Assembly (NCBI GenBank): GCA_003538495.1
Contig: DPSD01000453.1
Location: 1-6,298 of the forward strand
DNA: 6,298 nt
Direction: 5' to 3'
From: Accumulibacter sp.
GTDB taxonomy: Bacteria > Pseudomonadota > Gammaproteobacteria > Burkholderiales > Rhodocyclaceae
Shown here one piece after another: positions 5,590-6,298 of this stretch. Positions within the stretch are counted from its first letter, which is position 1. Each line of letters begins with the position of its first letter. The notes beneath the pieces are model-generated. The model made no database searches and was not told where the DNA came from. It worked only from the letters and a program-made list of their open reading frames with translations. The position numbers and the translations under genes were made by a program.

Positions 5590-6298
5590 ATGACTTACAC
5601 CGCAGAATCGATCGCTGTCCTCAAGGGGCTGGAGCCGGTGCGCCATCGCCCCGGCATGTATACGCGGACCGATTGCCCCCTGCACATCCTCCAGGAAGCA
5701 ATCGACAACGCCGCCGACGAAGCGCTGGGGGGCTATTGCAAGCGCATCACGGTGATCCTGCACCGCGATCATTCGGTCACGGTTCAGGACGATGGGCGGG
5801 GTATTCCGGTGGAAATGCACCCGCTTGAAAAGGTACCGACCGTCGAAGTGGTGTTTACCCGCCTGCACGCCGGCGGCAAGTTCAACAAGGACGATCAGGC
5901 TTCGGCGTACCGCTTCTCGGGCGGTCTGCACGGCGTTGGTGTTTCGGTGACCAATGCCCTGTCGACGCGGCTTGAGGTCGAAGTGGTTCGCGACGGCGCG
6001 CGCCATCAGATGGCTTTTGCCGGGGGCGATGTCGTCGAGCCGCTGCGTCGGGTCGGCGACGCACCAAAAAAAGCCAGTGGCACGCGCGTGCGTGCCTGGC
6101 CGGACGCGACCTTCTTCGACTCGCCGGCGATCCCGCTGGCACAGCTCGAACGCCTGTTGCGCAGCAAGGCGCTGCTTTTGCCCGGCCTGCAGGTTTCCCT
6201 GAGCGTCGAGGATGGCGCGACCACCGAATGGTGCTTCGCCAAGGGCATGCTGCAGTATCTGAGCGAGCAGATCGAAGGGGAAGTGGTGGCGCCGGTGT
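5590..6298 (+). CDS. parE: DNA topoisomerase IV subunit B, N-terminal 236 residues (C-terminus outside window)
   Basis: ATPase subunit of topoisomerase IV, which with ParC unlinks replicated chromosomes and relaxes supercoils. The visible part is the GHKL ATPase domain and the start of the transducer domain. It begins MTYTAESIAVLKGLEPVRHR followed by PGMYT. Catalytic Glu36 and Mg-binding Asn40 lie in LQEAIDNAADEAL, the ATP-contact motif QDDGRGIPV is at 66-74, and LHAGGKF is at 92-98. The glycine-rich lid SGGLHGVGVSVTNALS covers 110-125. RLHAGGKF and WPDATFFDSP (170-179), shared with E. coli ParE, together with overall alignment favour ParE over GyrB. The frame has no stop to the window edge; roughly 400 residues are missing. 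No parC is visible. Confidence 0.95.
   Translation, partial: MTYTAESIAVLKGLEPVRHRPGMYTRTDCPLHILQEAIDNAADEALGGYCKRITVILHRDHSVTVQDDGRGIPVEMHPLEKVPTVEVVFTRLHAGGKFNKDDQASAYRFSGGLHGVGVSVTNALSTRLEVEVVRDGARHQMAFAGGDVVEPLRRVGDAPKKASGTRVRAWPDATFFDSPAIPLAQLERLLRSKALLLPGLQVSLSVEDGATTEWCFAKGMLQYLSEQIEGEVVAPV

Noticed and set aside
5125..6006. Long minus-strand ORF (293 codons) across the parE start
   Set aside because: It covers the antisense of parE and of the DUF4124 C-terminus. ParE is unmistakable on the plus strand. In the spacer it uses a different frame from the coding-like minus-strand frame noted.

Overview
This window is ordinary-looking, GC-rich chromosomal DNA from a proteobacterium, most likely a betaproteobacterium of the Rhodocyclales type (Accumulibacter-, Dechloromonas- or Azoarcus-like). 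That placement is inferred from the gene families, the GC-rich third codon positions and the TATAAT/TACAAT-type promoter elements; no rRNA or other taxonomic marker is present. Genes on the plus strand dominate. One gene at the left edge points the other way, and the genes at both edges are cut off by the window.

Left region (1-3022): a divergent pair of central-carbon genes. The minus strand carries the first 314 codons of NADP-type isocitrate dehydrogenase (icd). After a 327-bp intergenic region, the plus strand carries a complete aceK, the bifunctional kinase/phosphatase that switches that same enzyme on and off. The AceK target serine is intact in this Icd (Ser111, E. coli Ser113). Regulator and substrate therefore sit back to back, with no aceA or aceB in view, unlike the enterobacterial aceBAK operon. 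Together they set the split between the TCA cycle and the glyoxylate bypass.

Middle region (3023-4277): a PduO-type ATP:cob(I)alamin adenosyltransferase with its own TATAAT element and a good ribosome binding site. An unrecognised 185-residue soluble protein follows 50 bp later behind a strong ribosome binding site; the two are probably co-transcribed.

Right region (4278-6298): a 264-bp spacer contains a 12-bp tandem repeat and a nested inverted repeat. A secreted DUF4124-type protein follows, whose best start is a GTG at 4542 rather than either upstream ATG. A 307-bp spacer comes next, holding two small hairpins and a possible minus-strand ORF that could be a remnant or a dispersed repeat. 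Last is the first 236 codons of parE (topoisomerase IV subunit B), running off the right edge.

No tRNA, rRNA, CRISPR array, insertion sequence or prophage gene was seen. I found no convincing new multi-gene system. The items most worth a second look are the icd/aceK arrangement, the unrecognised protein at 3720-4277, and the non-coding structure in the two right-hand spacers.
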